In this document: in pieces, positions 1 through 7,092 of the stretch | Layout: each line of letters begins with the position of its first letter | Numbering within the stretch: position 1 is the first letter of the stretch | From: JBKHYG01 sp046565595 | Lineage (GTDB): Bacteria > Actinomycetota > AC-67 | Direction: 5' to 3' | Length of the DNA: 28,906 nt | NCBI GenBank assembly: GCA_046565595.1 | Contig: JBKHYG010000073.1 | Span: 1 to 28,906 of the forward strand | Notes under the pieces: model-generated | What the model saw: only the letters and a program-made list of their open reading frames with translations | Databases searched by the model: none | What the model was told of the DNA's origin: nothing | Program-made: the position numbers and the translations under genes

Positions 1-649
1 TTGCCATCGCCGCATGCACCCACGGGGCGAGGTTGTTGTTGCGAACGCCTCCGGCGTACAGACCGCCGACGATCACCGAGCGCATCACGCCGTTGGGCGC
101 TAGCGACTCGCGCAGGTCGTACCAGGTATTGCCCGGACGCAGTGAGTTGAACCGGGTGGGCGCGTCACGCAGCCATTGGTCGGTGAATGCGCCGACCCAC
201 TGGAACCCTCCGCCATAACTTCCGCCCAGCCCGCCGACGACAGGGTCGATCCCCCCGGGTCCGTCATCCTTCAAGACCCAGTCGAGCGAAGCGATGTGAT
301 CAAGTACCGCGCTGATGTCCCGACCCTCGAAGTCTGGATCCATCACATTGTTCTCGCCGCCAGAACCCGTGTTTCCCCGCTGGGTCATCGACACGAATCC
401 GATCCCCGCGTTGAAGTAGTTGTCGCGCCCCGAGCAATCGGACTTCTGCCCACCCCAGCCGTGGCTCTGCAACACGACTGGTACAGGGTTCGAGGCATCA
501 GCCCCAGCTGGACGGCACACATTTATGTCGATCAGCGTGCCATCGAAACTCTCGACGAAGGTGCTGGTCATCTCACCGTGGTTCGCACTCGAAACCGTGG
601 GCGCCGCAAGCAGGGCGGTGGACAGGGCAAGGATGGTGATGCGGTTCAT
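1..649 (-). CDS. Secreted S15/CocE-type alpha/beta hydrolase, partial (C-terminus outside window)
   Basis: The minus-strand frame is open from the ATG at 649 to the window edge, giving 216 codons of an incomplete protein. It begins with a signal peptide (MNRITILALSTALLAAPTVSSA, short basic start then hydrophobic core), so the enzyme is probably exported. An alpha/beta-hydrolase core follows, with QSHGWGG at about residues 61-67 (oxyanion-side loop) and the nucleophile elbow GGSYGG at 142-147, making Ser144 the likely nucleophile. The pattern resembles the X-Pro dipeptidyl-peptidase/CocE family (PF02129), which hydrolyses peptide or ester bonds. The Asp and His of the triad would lie in the missing part and the substrate cannot be read. 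A TAGAAG hexamer 8 bases before the ATG may be a weak -10. The 150 bases between this gene and the next hold nothing else I recognise. Confidence 0.85.
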   Translation of the reverse strand, partial: MNRITILALSTALLAAPTVSSANHGEMTSTFVESFDGTLIDINVCRPAGADASNPVPVVLQSHGWGGQKSDCSGRDNYFNAGIGFVSMTQRGNTGSGGENNVMDPDFEGRDISAVLDHIASLDWVLKDDGPGGIDPVVGGLGGSYGGGFQWVGAFTDQWLRDAPTRFNSLRPGNTWYDLRESLAPNGVMRSVIVGGLYAGGVRNNNLAPWVHAAMA

Positions 650-799
650 GCCCAATACTTCTAGACGCTGGGGGTCGGGTCCTGCCTAGATTGCCGCCAT
701 ATAGACGACCTCGACGACGAACATGCCGCTGCCACCAGGTTGCCGGACAACAGTCTGCGATCGGTCTGAGATGGCGGGTCGCCCGGTCGGGGTAAGGAT

Positions 800-1198
800 T
801 CAGCTCCCGAGCCCCGCGCGCACCACATCAGGCACGCGCACAGACTCCTTGGTCCCGGGCCTCACGGACACATATGTGATCACCGCGCGCACGGCTTCCT
901 CGCCGTGGACGCGAGCGACATAGGTCAGATCGAAGCTCGAGTTGCCTAGCCGCGTCGGCTCTACCGAGATGCGCACCTCGTCGTCGAAGCCAGCAGAGCC
1001 GCTCCAACTGAGCTGCGCACCAACGAGCATGCAGTCGAACCCGCCGCCGTCGGCGGCGAACAGTTCCTTCGGGTCGAAGCCCAGGTGTCCGAAGAATCGC
1101 GTGCACGCATCATCGAAGTAGGTCAACCAGTGGGCGTTGAAAACCACGCCTTGAGCGTCGATCTCGGCGTATCGGGGTCTCACCACATGCTCGAACAT
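800..1198 (-). CDS. Hot-dog fold acyl-CoA thioesterase (4HBT/YbgC-like)
   Basis: This 132-aa protein matches the single-domain 4-hydroxybenzoyl-CoA thioesterase family, which cleaves acyl-CoA thioesters in the cytosol. The family's active-site segment is visible near the N-terminus: YAEIDAQGVVFNAHWLTYF, with Asp14 as the expected catalytic acid followed by G-V-V and the Y/W-x-x-Y pattern of the long helix. The length is normal for YbgC-like enzymes. The frame stays open 36 codons further upstream, but that extension is basic and unlike the family. The ATG at 1198 begins right at the conserved fold and lies 8 bases after a TAGTTT -10 hexamer, so I chose it. The gene is divergent from the VOC gene. 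The acyl substrate is unknown; with the hydratase and lyase nearby, a role in acyl-CoA turnover is plausible. Confidence 0.85.
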   Translation of the reverse strand: MFEHVVRPRYAEIDAQGVVFNAHWLTYFDDACTRFFGHLGFDPKELFAADGGGFDCMLVGAQLSWSGSAGFDDEVRISVEPTRLGNSSFDLTYVARVHGEEAVRAVITYVSVRPGTKESVRVPDVVRAGLGS

Positions 1199-1206
1199 GC
1201 CACGCC

Positions 1207-1212
1207 AAACTA
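1207..1212 (-). promoter_or_regulatory. Putative -10 hexamer of a leaderless promoter for the thioesterase
   Basis: TAGTTT on the minus strand ends exactly 8 bases before the ATG at 1198. No convincing -35 is visible. Initiation 6-8 bases downstream would give a leaderless or nearly leaderless mRNA. Confidence 0.5.
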
Positions 1213-1285
1213 GCGGTGAGGCTGCTCGACCCGCCGATCCGTCCTGCGGGTATCGTCGGGCGCCAAGCCGATGAAGGAGCCCCAC

Positions 1286-2005
1286 ATGCCTGCCCCAGTC
1301 ACACACCTAGAGATCCTTGGGCCCGACCGCCAAGCCCTGGCCGAGTTCTATGGCGGCGTCTTCGGTTGGTCGCTCACCCCGATCGACGAGATGAACTACA
1401 CCCTCTTCGCCGCCGCCGAAGGCGGCATCGGAGGGGGACTCGGCAAGCCCGAGAGCGGCGACCCGTCGGTCAGCGTGTATGCCGAGATCGATGACCTTGA
1501 CGCGAAGCTCGCACTGGCCGACGAACTTGGAGCGACGGACACGATGGGCCCGATCCCCCTGTCGCCCGACAGTCGGATCGGCATGTTCCGTGATCCCGCC
1601 GGGTTGGTCTTCGGTCTCTACGAAGGACCGAGCGACTCCGAGGAAGCAGCTAAGGGACAGGGAGCAGCGGTGGTCTGGTTCGACCTGATCGGCGCTCCGG
1701 CCGACACGCAGCGCGACTTCTACGCCAAGTTGCTCGGCTGGGAGTACGAGATAACCGGCGACTACGCACACATCAAGAAGGGCGACCGCGGGATCGCCGG
1801 AGGGATCACCGCGCCCATGCCGGGCATGCCTGAGAAGGCCATCGTCGCCTACATCGAGACACCCGACATCGACGCGACGCTCTCGAAGATCGAGGCGGCA
1901 GGTGGTCGCAAGGTCTTAGGCAGGACCAGCGTGGGAGAGAACCTCGCCGTCGCACTTTTCGCCGATGTCGCGGGGAACCTGAACGGACTCGTAACTCGCG
2001 GCTGA
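1286..2005 (+). CDS. Two-domain VOC (glyoxalase/bleomycin-resistance fold) protein
   Basis: This 239-aa protein carries two vicinal-oxygen-chelate domains in tandem. The first (about 5-115) begins THLEILGPDRQALAEFYGGV and the second (about 124-235) begins VVWFDLIGAPADTQRDFYAK; both have the F-Y...F/L-G-W helix and the terminal D-P-A-G or D-V-A-G-N strand typical of the fold. Such tandem proteins are common in actinobacteria, and most have no proven substrate. Metal ligands cannot be assigned with certainty: a His in THLEI is present in domain 1, but the matching position in domain 2 is Asp. The start at 1286 has a strong Shine-Dalgarno GAAGGAG at 1273-1279. An in-frame ATG at 1271 overlaps that Shine-Dalgarno and is unlikely. 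TATCGT at 1251-1256 is a candidate -10. It is probably monocistronic. Confidence 0.85.
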   Translation: MPAPVTHLEILGPDRQALAEFYGGVFGWSLTPIDEMNYTLFAAAEGGIGGGLGKPESGDPSVSVYAEIDDLDAKLALADELGATDTMGPIPLSPDSRIGMFRDPAGLVFGLYEGPSDSEEAAKGQGAAVVWFDLIGAPADTQRDFYAKLLGWEYEITGDYAHIKKGDRGIAGGITAPMPGMPEKAIVAYIETPDIDATLSKIEAAGGRKVLGRTSVGENLAVALFADVAGNLNGLVTRG

Positions 2006-2074
2006 TCGACTGAAGGGATCAGATCGCGGGACGGAGAAGTGATCCGAGTCCAGGAACGGCCCTTGGGAGGGACG

Positions 2075-2644
2075 ATGAAGAAACTTCTGCTAGCCATCGG
2101 GATCCTCGCTATCGCCGCCCCGACGGCAGCGATCGCGGAGACCTCGATCATCCCCCCTGAGCGTGAGCCGGCCGCGAGCGAAGAGCAGGCCTACGCCTAC
2201 GACGCAGACGATGATCAGGTCAACTGCAGCCTCCAGAGGATCATCACCTGTGCACGCGCCTCAGCTTTCACGGACATCCACTGTTACGAGGGCGGCTGCG
2301 AAGGCACGATCCAACTCGAGACCAGCGCCTACGCGGTGGGCCCGAACTCCACGGCGACCCCCTTCTCGTACACCGTCACCAAGATCGGGGGCGGATGCGA
2401 TGGCTGCGTCGAAACGGTCGAAGATGAGGTGCTCTGCGAGCAGGACGCAGTGCAAGGACTCACCGAGAGCTGCGTGTTTGAACTATCGCTCCAACTTCCA
2501 CGCCATCTGGCCTCGACCGGGGGCTGCGTCGGCTACAAGGTCGAAGCCGCGATCACGACGATCAACGACAGTTCCTTCGGTGAGACCCGCGCGGACGCCT
2601 CCGTAGAGCTGCAACTTTCGATCGGTAACTGCGTCAGCGTCTAG
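2075..2644 (+). CDS. Secreted cysteine-rich hypothetical protein
   Basis: I do not recognise a family. The 189-aa product starts with a clear Sec signal peptide (MKKLLLAIGILAIAAPTAAIA, cleavage probably after AIA) and continues as an acidic exported domain. The mature part has ten cysteines, including an HCYEGGC pair, a GGGCDGC pair and a final GNC, so up to five disulfides are possible outside the cell. The C-terminal half alternates like beta strands. The start at 2075 follows GGGAGG at 2065-2070; the frame opens 12 codons earlier, but that segment precedes the signal peptide and is not needed. It converges on the enoyl-CoA hydratase with only 12 bases between the stops. No transmembrane anchor or sorting signal is seen at the C-terminus. 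Confidence 0.75.
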   Translation: MKKLLLAIGILAIAAPTAAIAETSIIPPEREPAASEEQAYAYDADDDQVNCSLQRIITCARASAFTDIHCYEGGCEGTIQLETSAYAVGPNSTATPFSYTVTKIGGGCDGCVETVEDEVLCEQDAVQGLTESCVFELSLQLPRHLASTGGCVGYKVEAAITTINDSSFGETRADASVELQLSIGNCVSV

Positions 2645-2656
2645 CCCGCGGCGGAT

Positions 2657-3424
2657 CTAACGACCTTCGAACTTCGGGTTGCGTTTCTCGGCGAACGCCC
2701 GAAGGCCCTCAGCACGATCCTCGGTATCGATCGTCGAGGCATACTGCTCTCGTTCCACCGCGAGCGCTACAGGTGTGGGCAGCCCTTCGCCGGCATCCAT
2801 CGACCGCTTGGCAGCTCGGACCGCTAGAGGGCCGTTCGCGGCGATCCGCTCGGCCAACGCGCGAGCAGCCGCGGCCGCATCATCCGAGACCTCGTTCACC
2901 AGACCCGCCCTCAGTGCGGTATCGGCATCGAGTCGGGCGGCGGTGAAGATCAGTTCCTTGGCTCTTCCGATCCCGATCAACCGTGGAAGCCGTACGGTGC
3001 CTCCCGCACCTGGGATGATCGCCAGTGAGGTCTCGGTTAGACCGATCTTCGCGTGCGTGGCCATGACTCGAAGATCACAGGCGAGCGCGATCTCGCAGCC
3101 TCCCCCGAATGCCGCGCCGTTGACCGCCGCGATCGTGGGCATGGGCAGGGCAGCGATCGCGTTGGTCAGTTCCTGCAGCCGTGGCACGAATGCACGCACC
3201 TGCTCGGCGGACATGGTTGCGCGCTCCCTCAGATCCGCTCCCGCGCAGAACGCCTTTTCCCCAGCGCCGGTGATGATCACCGCACGGACATCGGATGAGG
3301 AGAGATCCTGCAGGGCTGCGGATAGCGCGTCCACGAGGGCGGTGCTCAACGCGTTCGCTGCATCTGGTCGGTTAAGCGTCACCGTCGAGATGTGCTCGCC
3401 GTGTTCGAGGAGGATCGGTTCCAT
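2657..3424 (-). CDS. Enoyl-CoA hydratase family protein, AUH/methylglutaconyl-CoA hydratase-like
   Basis: This 255-aa crotonase-fold enzyme has the full family signature. The oxyanion-hole segment AGADL lies at about 61-65, FGGGCEIALACDLR surrounds Glu111, and LTETSLAIIPGAGGTVRLP surrounds Glu131; both catalytic glutamates of hydratases are therefore present. The E-T-S-L-A-I-I-P-G form of the second motif, followed by AKELIFTA, resembles human AUH (3-methylglutaconyl-CoA hydratase) more than generic short-chain hydratases. The HMG-CoA lyase gene just upstream on the same strand catalyses the next step of leucine degradation, which supports that role, though a general beta-oxidation hydratase cannot be excluded. 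The gene has its own promoter-like hexamer TAACCT 8 bases before the ATG, and CAGGAG lies in those 8 bases, so it need not depend on the lyase transcript. Confidence 0.88.
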   Translation of the reverse strand: MEPILLEHGEHISTVTLNRPDAANALSTALVDALSAALQDLSSSDVRAVIITGAGEKAFCAGADLRERATMSAEQVRAFVPRLQELTNAIAALPMPTIAAVNGAAFGGGCEIALACDLRVMATHAKIGLTETSLAIIPGAGGTVRLPRLIGIGRAKELIFTAARLDADTALRAGLVNEVSDDAAAAARALAERIAANGPLAVRAAKRSMDAGEGLPTPVALAVEREQYASTIDTEDRAEGLRAFAEKRNPKFEGR

Positions 3425-3432
3425 CTCTCCTG

Positions 3433-3438
3433 AGGTTA
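3433..3438 (-). promoter_or_regulatory. Putative -10 hexamer for the enoyl-CoA hydratase
   Basis: TAACCT on the minus strand ends 8 bases before the ATG at 3424. The short remaining leader contains CAGGAG, which could also serve as a ribosome-binding site if transcription begins a little upstream. The GC-rich repeat array begins directly behind it. Confidence 0.45.
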
Positions 3439-3440
3439 GA

Positions 3441-3532
3441 GGACGCGTGGTCCGGCCCGGCCGCCGCCTAGGGACTGGCGGTCCGACAGGCCGGCGCCTA
3501 TAGGACTGGCGGTCCGGCCCGGCCGCCGCCTA
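3441..3532. repeat. Three imperfect tandem copies of a GC-rich ~30-bp unit
   Basis: The unit GGACTGGCGGTCCGGCCCGG followed by CCGCCGCCTA recurs at 3441-3470, 3472-3500 and 3503-3532. Copies 1 and 3 are nearly identical (they differ near the ACTGGCG/ACGCGTG stretch), while copy 2 is diverged (GACAGG for GGCCCGG) and one base shorter. Each copy contains GGCGG...CCGCC arms around CCGG motifs and could fold into a hairpin. The third copy includes the stop codon of the HMG-CoA lyase gene, and the array fills the whole gap to the hydratase promoter. It may be a terminator-like or dispersed repeat; its function is unknown. Confidence 0.7.
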
Positions 3533-4447
3533 TCTGGCAGCGTCTTCGGTCCCGCGTTCGGCCTGCAACCACCGACTAGGAACACGCTTGCCGAGCGCCG
3601 GCTCGACCAACTCGACCGCAGCACGCAGCCCCTCGACCGAGACCCCCGTCCGCACGCCCATCGCTTCGAACATCGCGACCAGTTCGTCGGTGGCCGCATT
3701 GCCCGTGGCTCCGGGTGCGTATGGGCAGCCCCCAAGCCCGCCCACCGAAGCATCGAATGTCGTGACGCCGAGTTGGGACCCAGCCAGAGCGTTGGCCAGC
3801 GCGGTTCCTCGAGTGTCGTGCAGATGCAACGCGATCTGCTCGACAGCGGCGTGCTCCGAAAGCTCGCTCACGACGCGCGACACCGAGACGGGATCACCCA
3901 TCCCGGTCGTGTCGCCGAGGGATACCTGATAGACGCCAAGATCCAGCAACGCTCGTGCGGTTGAGACGACCTGCTTGACGCTGACCGGACCCTCGTACGG
4001 GCATCCGAACGCGGTAGAGACATAACCGCGCACCGGCATCTTGGACGCAAGTGCTCGCTGCACGACGGGCCTGAAGCGCTCCATCGCCTCCTCTATGGAG
4101 CACTCGATGTTCTTGCGGTTGTGGGTCTCTGAAGCCGAACAGAAGACAGCGATCTCGTTGAGTCCCGCTTCGGAAGCTCGATCCAATCCGCGCTCATTGG
4201 GCACGAGCGCCGAATAGATGACGCCGTCCGCCCGGGTGATCTGCTGGCAGACCTCTACGGCGTCGGCCAGCTGGGGGATCCGGTCCGGCCGCACGAAGGC
4301 TGTTACCTCGATGCGTCTCAGGCCCGAGCCAGAGAGCGCGTCGATGAACGCGACCTTGGTCTCGGTCGGGATCAGCGCGGACTCGTTCTGCAACCCGTCT
4401 CGAGGGCCGACCTCTACGATCGTGACCGCCTCGGGTAATGACAGCAT
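3530..4447 (-). CDS. mvaB: Hydroxymethylglutaryl-CoA lyase
   Basis: HMG-CoA lyase splits 3-hydroxy-3-methylglutaryl-CoA into acetyl-CoA and acetoacetate, the last step of leucine breakdown. The 305-aa protein has the DRE-TIM-like start VEVGPRDGLQNE at about 11-22, where Arg16 and Asp17 are the expected catalytic and metal residues. It also has the family signature GGLGGCPYAPGATGN at about 236-250, with Cys241 as the active-site cysteine. HLHDTRGTALAN at about 209-220 supplies the metal-binding HxH-type region. Length and motifs are complete. The frame remains open far upstream, antisense to the iron-binding protein gene, but the ATG at 4447 begins at the conserved N-terminus and has TACCAT 6 bases before it. 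Its neighbour on the same strand is an AUH-like hydratase. Confidence 0.93.
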   Translation of the reverse strand: MLSLPEAVTIVEVGPRDGLQNESALIPTETKVAFIDALSGSGLRRIEVTAFVRPDRIPQLADAVEVCQQITRADGVIYSALVPNERGLDRASEAGLNEIAVFCSASETHNRKNIECSIEEAMERFRPVVQRALASKMPVRGYVSTAFGCPYEGPVSVKQVVSTARALLDLGVYQVSLGDTTGMGDPVSVSRVVSELSEHAAVEQIALHLHDTRGTALANALAGSQLGVTTFDASVGGLGGCPYAPGATGNAATDELVAMFEAMGVRTGVSVEGLRAAVELVEPALGKRVPSRWLQAERGTEDAAR

Positions 4448-4453
4448 GTCGTG

Positions 4454-4459
4454 ATGGTA
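4454..4459 (-). promoter_or_regulatory. Putative -10 hexamer for HMG-CoA lyase
   Basis: TACCAT on the minus strand ends 6 bases before the ATG at 4447, the spacing expected for a leaderless mRNA. It lies in the divergent gap shared with the iron transporter operon. Confidence 0.45.
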
Positions 4460-4537
4460 ATCGGAGCGCGCCGGTACTCTCACGCCACGAAGGCGGCAGC
4501 ACGGAAGCAGCTGCATAGATATAGGGGGGAGTTCACA

Positions 4538-5542
4538 TTGCGCATCGCGCGTACCGCGAGCATCGCGCTCGTCTTTGCACTGGCAGCAACCGCATGCTCG
4601 AGCGGGGCATCCAGCGGTCCCGACGGGAAGCTCGTCATCTACTCGGGGCGTAGCGAGAGCCTGGTCGGCCCGATCCTGACCGAGTTCTCCGAGACCACCG
4701 GCATCGAGATCGAGGTCAAGTACGGGGAAACCGCTGAACTGGCGGCGACGCTCCTCGAAGAGGGCGCCAAGAGCCCGGCAGATGTGTTCTTCGCACAAGA
4801 CGCAGGAGCGCTGGGTGCCGTTGAGGCCGCTGGTCTGTTCCGAGAGCTGCCCGCAGAGATCCTCGACAAGGTGCCATCGGATTTCCGTAGCGATGCTGGG
4901 GGCTGGGTGGGTATCACCGGCCGCGTTCGGGTGATCGGATACAACCCGAAGGTGACACCCGCAGCTCTGGTCCCGACCGATGTCGATTCGCTCACCGATC
5001 CCAGATGGAAGGATCAGGTCGCGTGGGCGCCGACCAACGGCTCGTTCCAAGCCTTCGTGACCGCTATGCGGGTCCAGCGAGGCGACGAGGCAACTCAGTT
5101 GTGGTTGCAGCGCATGATCGACAACGGGGCGCGTTCCTACCCGAAGAACGATGCGATCGCCGAGGCCGTTAACAACGAGGAGGTGGACCTCGGCTTGCTC
5201 AACCACTACTACCCGCTCGAACTGGCAGCTGAGGTTCCTGGCGCCGAGATCAAGGTTCAGTTCTTGCCTAACGATGTCGGGGGTCTGGCCAACGCTGCAG
5301 GGGTCGGCGTCCTTCGGACATCCCAGGAGCAAGATGTCCTGGAGTTGGTCGAGTTCCTGCTCGACCCCGAGACGCAGGCCCGTTTCGTCAGCGACACCTT
5401 CGAATACCCGCTCGTGGAAGGTGTCGATGGGCCTGAAGGGTTACCCTCGCTCTCAGAACTCCAGCCTCCTCTGATAGATCTGAACAAGTTGGACGATCTA
5501 GAGGGCACCCTCGACATGTTGGCTGAGGTCGGGCTGCTCTAG
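4538..5542 (+). CDS. fbpA: Ferric-iron ABC transporter substrate-binding lipoprotein (FbpA-like)
   Basis: This 334-aa protein is the extracellular receptor of the iron transporter encoded by this operon. It opens with a lipoprotein-type signal (RIARTASIALVFALAATACSS, lipid Cys20; the -3 residue is Ala rather than Leu, so the lipobox is imperfect). A family-1-type solute-binding fold follows, with KLVIYSGRSESLVGP, the segment ADVFFAQDAGALGAVE, and LNHYYPLEL, in which Tyr224-Tyr225 match the paired tyrosines that bind Fe3+ in FbpA/FutA proteins. I chose the TTG at 4538 because it has GGGGGGA just upstream and places the signal peptide at the N-terminus; an in-frame start at 4451 would add 29 basic residues. 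The stop overlaps the permease GTG by one base (TAGTG). I saw no DtxR/IdeR-like palindrome upstream. Confidence 0.9.
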   Translation: MRIARTASIALVFALAATACSSGASSGPDGKLVIYSGRSESLVGPILTEFSETTGIEIEVKYGETAELAATLLEEGAKSPADVFFAQDAGALGAVEAAGLFRELPAEILDKVPSDFRSDAGGWVGITGRVRVIGYNPKVTPAALVPTDVDSLTDPRWKDQVAWAPTNGSFQAFVTAMRVQRGDEATQLWLQRMIDNGARSYPKNDAIAEAVNNEEVDLGLLNHYYPLELAAEVPGAEIKVQFLPNDVGGLANAAGVGVLRTSQEQDVLELVEFLLDPETQARFVSDTFEYPLVEGVDGPEGLPSLSELQPPLIDLNKLDDLEGTLDMLAEVGLL

Positions 5543-7092
5543 TGCGGCCCGGCTGGGTGACGACGGCGATCGCATGGGCGGTCGCCGTCGTCGTTGCCTC
5601 GCCAGCGGTCTACCTGTTGATCCGGGCTAGTGAGGGATCGGGCGCATGGACCGTACTAGCGGATACTCGTACGATCGGACTGATCGCTCGTACGCTGCTG
5701 CTCGCTCTGACAGTCACGGTTGGTGCTCTCATCGTCGGGGTTCCCTTGGCCTACTGGACGACGCGATGTCGTCTGCCGGGCAGGGGCGTATTGGTGGTGC
5801 TTCTCTCTCTCCCGCTCGCGATACCGTCCTATCTGCTTGCCCTCACGGCGATCGCCTTCGCGGGTCCCGGCGGGGTGTTCGCCAGCCTGGTCGGGATCCG
5901 TCTACCGGTCGCATCAGGCTTCGGAGCCGCAACAGCTGTCCTGATCATCTCGACATATCCGCTGGTCTTCCTGACAACCAGGAGCGCGTTGAAGAGGCTC
6001 GATGTTTCCATGATCGAGGCGAGCCGTACGCTGGGTGTGTCTCATCAGCAGACCTTCCGGCGTCTCATCCTGCCGTCGATCCGGCCTGCGGCCCTTGCAG
6101 GCGGGATCCTGGTGGCGCTCTATGTGATCCACGACTTCGGCGCGGTCACCTTGCTGCGCTTCGACACCTTCACGCGGTCGATCTTCGTTGCTTATCAAGG
6201 TTCGTTCGATCGTCAGCGCGCCGCCGCCCTTGGGGTGATGTTGCTAGTGATCGCTCTCACGGTCGCGGTTCTGGGCGCGAATGTCAGGGGAGCCAGCGTC
6301 GGCGGGCGTCTCCACTCGAGCGCTCCGCGTCCCGCCGAACCCGTCGAACTCGGCACGCTGCCTCGTGCGGGAGCGCTCACGGCATGCTGGATGATCGTGG
6401 CCTCTGGAGTCTTGCTCCCTGTTGGCGTGCTGGTCTACCTGATGGCCAGAAGTGCGCGAGGCGTCGATCTCGCGGCGGCCTTCCGGGGGACGGGCAGCAG
6501 CCTCCTGGTCGCAGCCGTCTCGACGGTGGTGATCGTCACGGCCGCCGTCCCCGTGGCCCGCACGCTCTCAGCTGCCCGCCGAAGGACAGCGATCGCCCTC
6601 GAGTCTCTCGCCTCGGTGGGGTACGCCTTGCCCGGGTTGGTCGTCGCGCTGTCATTGGTCTTCTTCGCGACGAGGGTCGCGCTCGGCATCTACCAGACGA
6701 TGCCTCTGCTGGTGCTGGCATATCTGATCCTCTTCCTGCCTCAGGCGACCGCCGGCGTCCGCGCGTCGGTCGACCAACTGCCACCAGCCTTGCCCGAGGC
6801 GAGCCGAACGCTCGGCGCCGGGCCCGTTCGGACCCTGCGGCGGGTGGATCTGCCGTTGATGAAGCCAGGTCTGCTGGCCGGAGCAGGACTCGTGATGCTC
6901 ACGATCCTGAAGGAACTTCCCGCGACCATCATCCTCAGCCCTCCCGGCTTCAGGTCACTGGCTATGCGTGTCTACGACGAGTCCATCGCAGCTCGCTACG
7001 ACCAGGCTGCTCTGCCCGCTCTGCTCATCCTTGCGATCAGTTCGATCCCCCTAGCGGGCTTGTTGCTGCGCGAGAGGGGGGCGAAGCTGTGA
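5542..7092 (+). CDS. fbpB: Ferric-iron ABC transporter permease, two fused domains (FbpB-like)
   Basis: This 516-aa integral membrane protein forms the iron channel of the transporter. It is an internal duplication: each half has about six hydrophobic segments and an EAA loop that contacts the ATPase, EASRTLGVSHQQTFRRLILP in the first half and EASRTLGAGPVRTLRRVDLP in the second. This two-in-one layout is the rule for FbpB/SfuB-type permeases, so no second permease gene is required. The start is the GTG at 5542, overlapping the binding-protein stop, and the stop at 7090-7092 overlaps the ATPase start (GTGA). The three genes are thus translationally coupled. The EAA loops agree with use of the neighbouring ATPase. 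Specificity for Fe3+ is inferred from the binding protein. Confidence 0.93.
   Translation: MRPGWVTTAIAWAVAVVVASPAVYLLIRASEGSGAWTVLADTRTIGLIARTLLLALTVTVGALIVGVPLAYWTTRCRLPGRGVLVVLLSLPLAIPSYLLALTAIAFAGPGGVFASLVGIRLPVASGFGAATAVLIISTYPLVFLTTRSALKRLDVSMIEASRTLGVSHQQTFRRLILPSIRPAALAGGILVALYVIHDFGAVTLLRFDTFTRSIFVAYQGSFDRQRAAALGVMLLVIALTVAVLGANVRGASVGGRLHSSAPRPAEPVELGTLPRAGALTACWMIVASGVLLPVGVLVYLMARSARGVDLAAAFRGTGSSLLVAAVSTVVIVTAAVPVARTLSAARRRTAIALESLASVGYALPGLVVALSLVFFATRVALGIYQTMPLLVLAYLILFLPQATAGVRASVDQLPPALPEASRTLGAGPVRTLRRVDLPLMKPGLLAGAGLVMLTILKELPATIILSPPGFRSLAMRVYDESIAARYDQAALPALLILAISSIPLAGLLLRERGAKL

Noticed and set aside
4448..4537. An iron-box (DtxR/IdeR-type) operator upstream of the iron transporter
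   Set aside because: I looked for a TTAGGTTAGGCTAACCTAA-like palindrome and found none; regulation cannot be stated.
4448..5332. A long minus-strand open frame extending HMG-CoA lyase upstream by almost 300 codons
   Set aside because: It runs antisense to the iron-binding lipoprotein, and lyase homology begins exactly at the ATG at 4447. High GC content keeps such antisense frames open.
5646..7088. A plus-strand frame that would extend the iron ATPase by about 480 residues
   Set aside because: It overlaps the permease gene in another frame, its residues are Arg/Ser/Pro-rich without domain pattern, and the ATPase family begins at the GTG at 7089.
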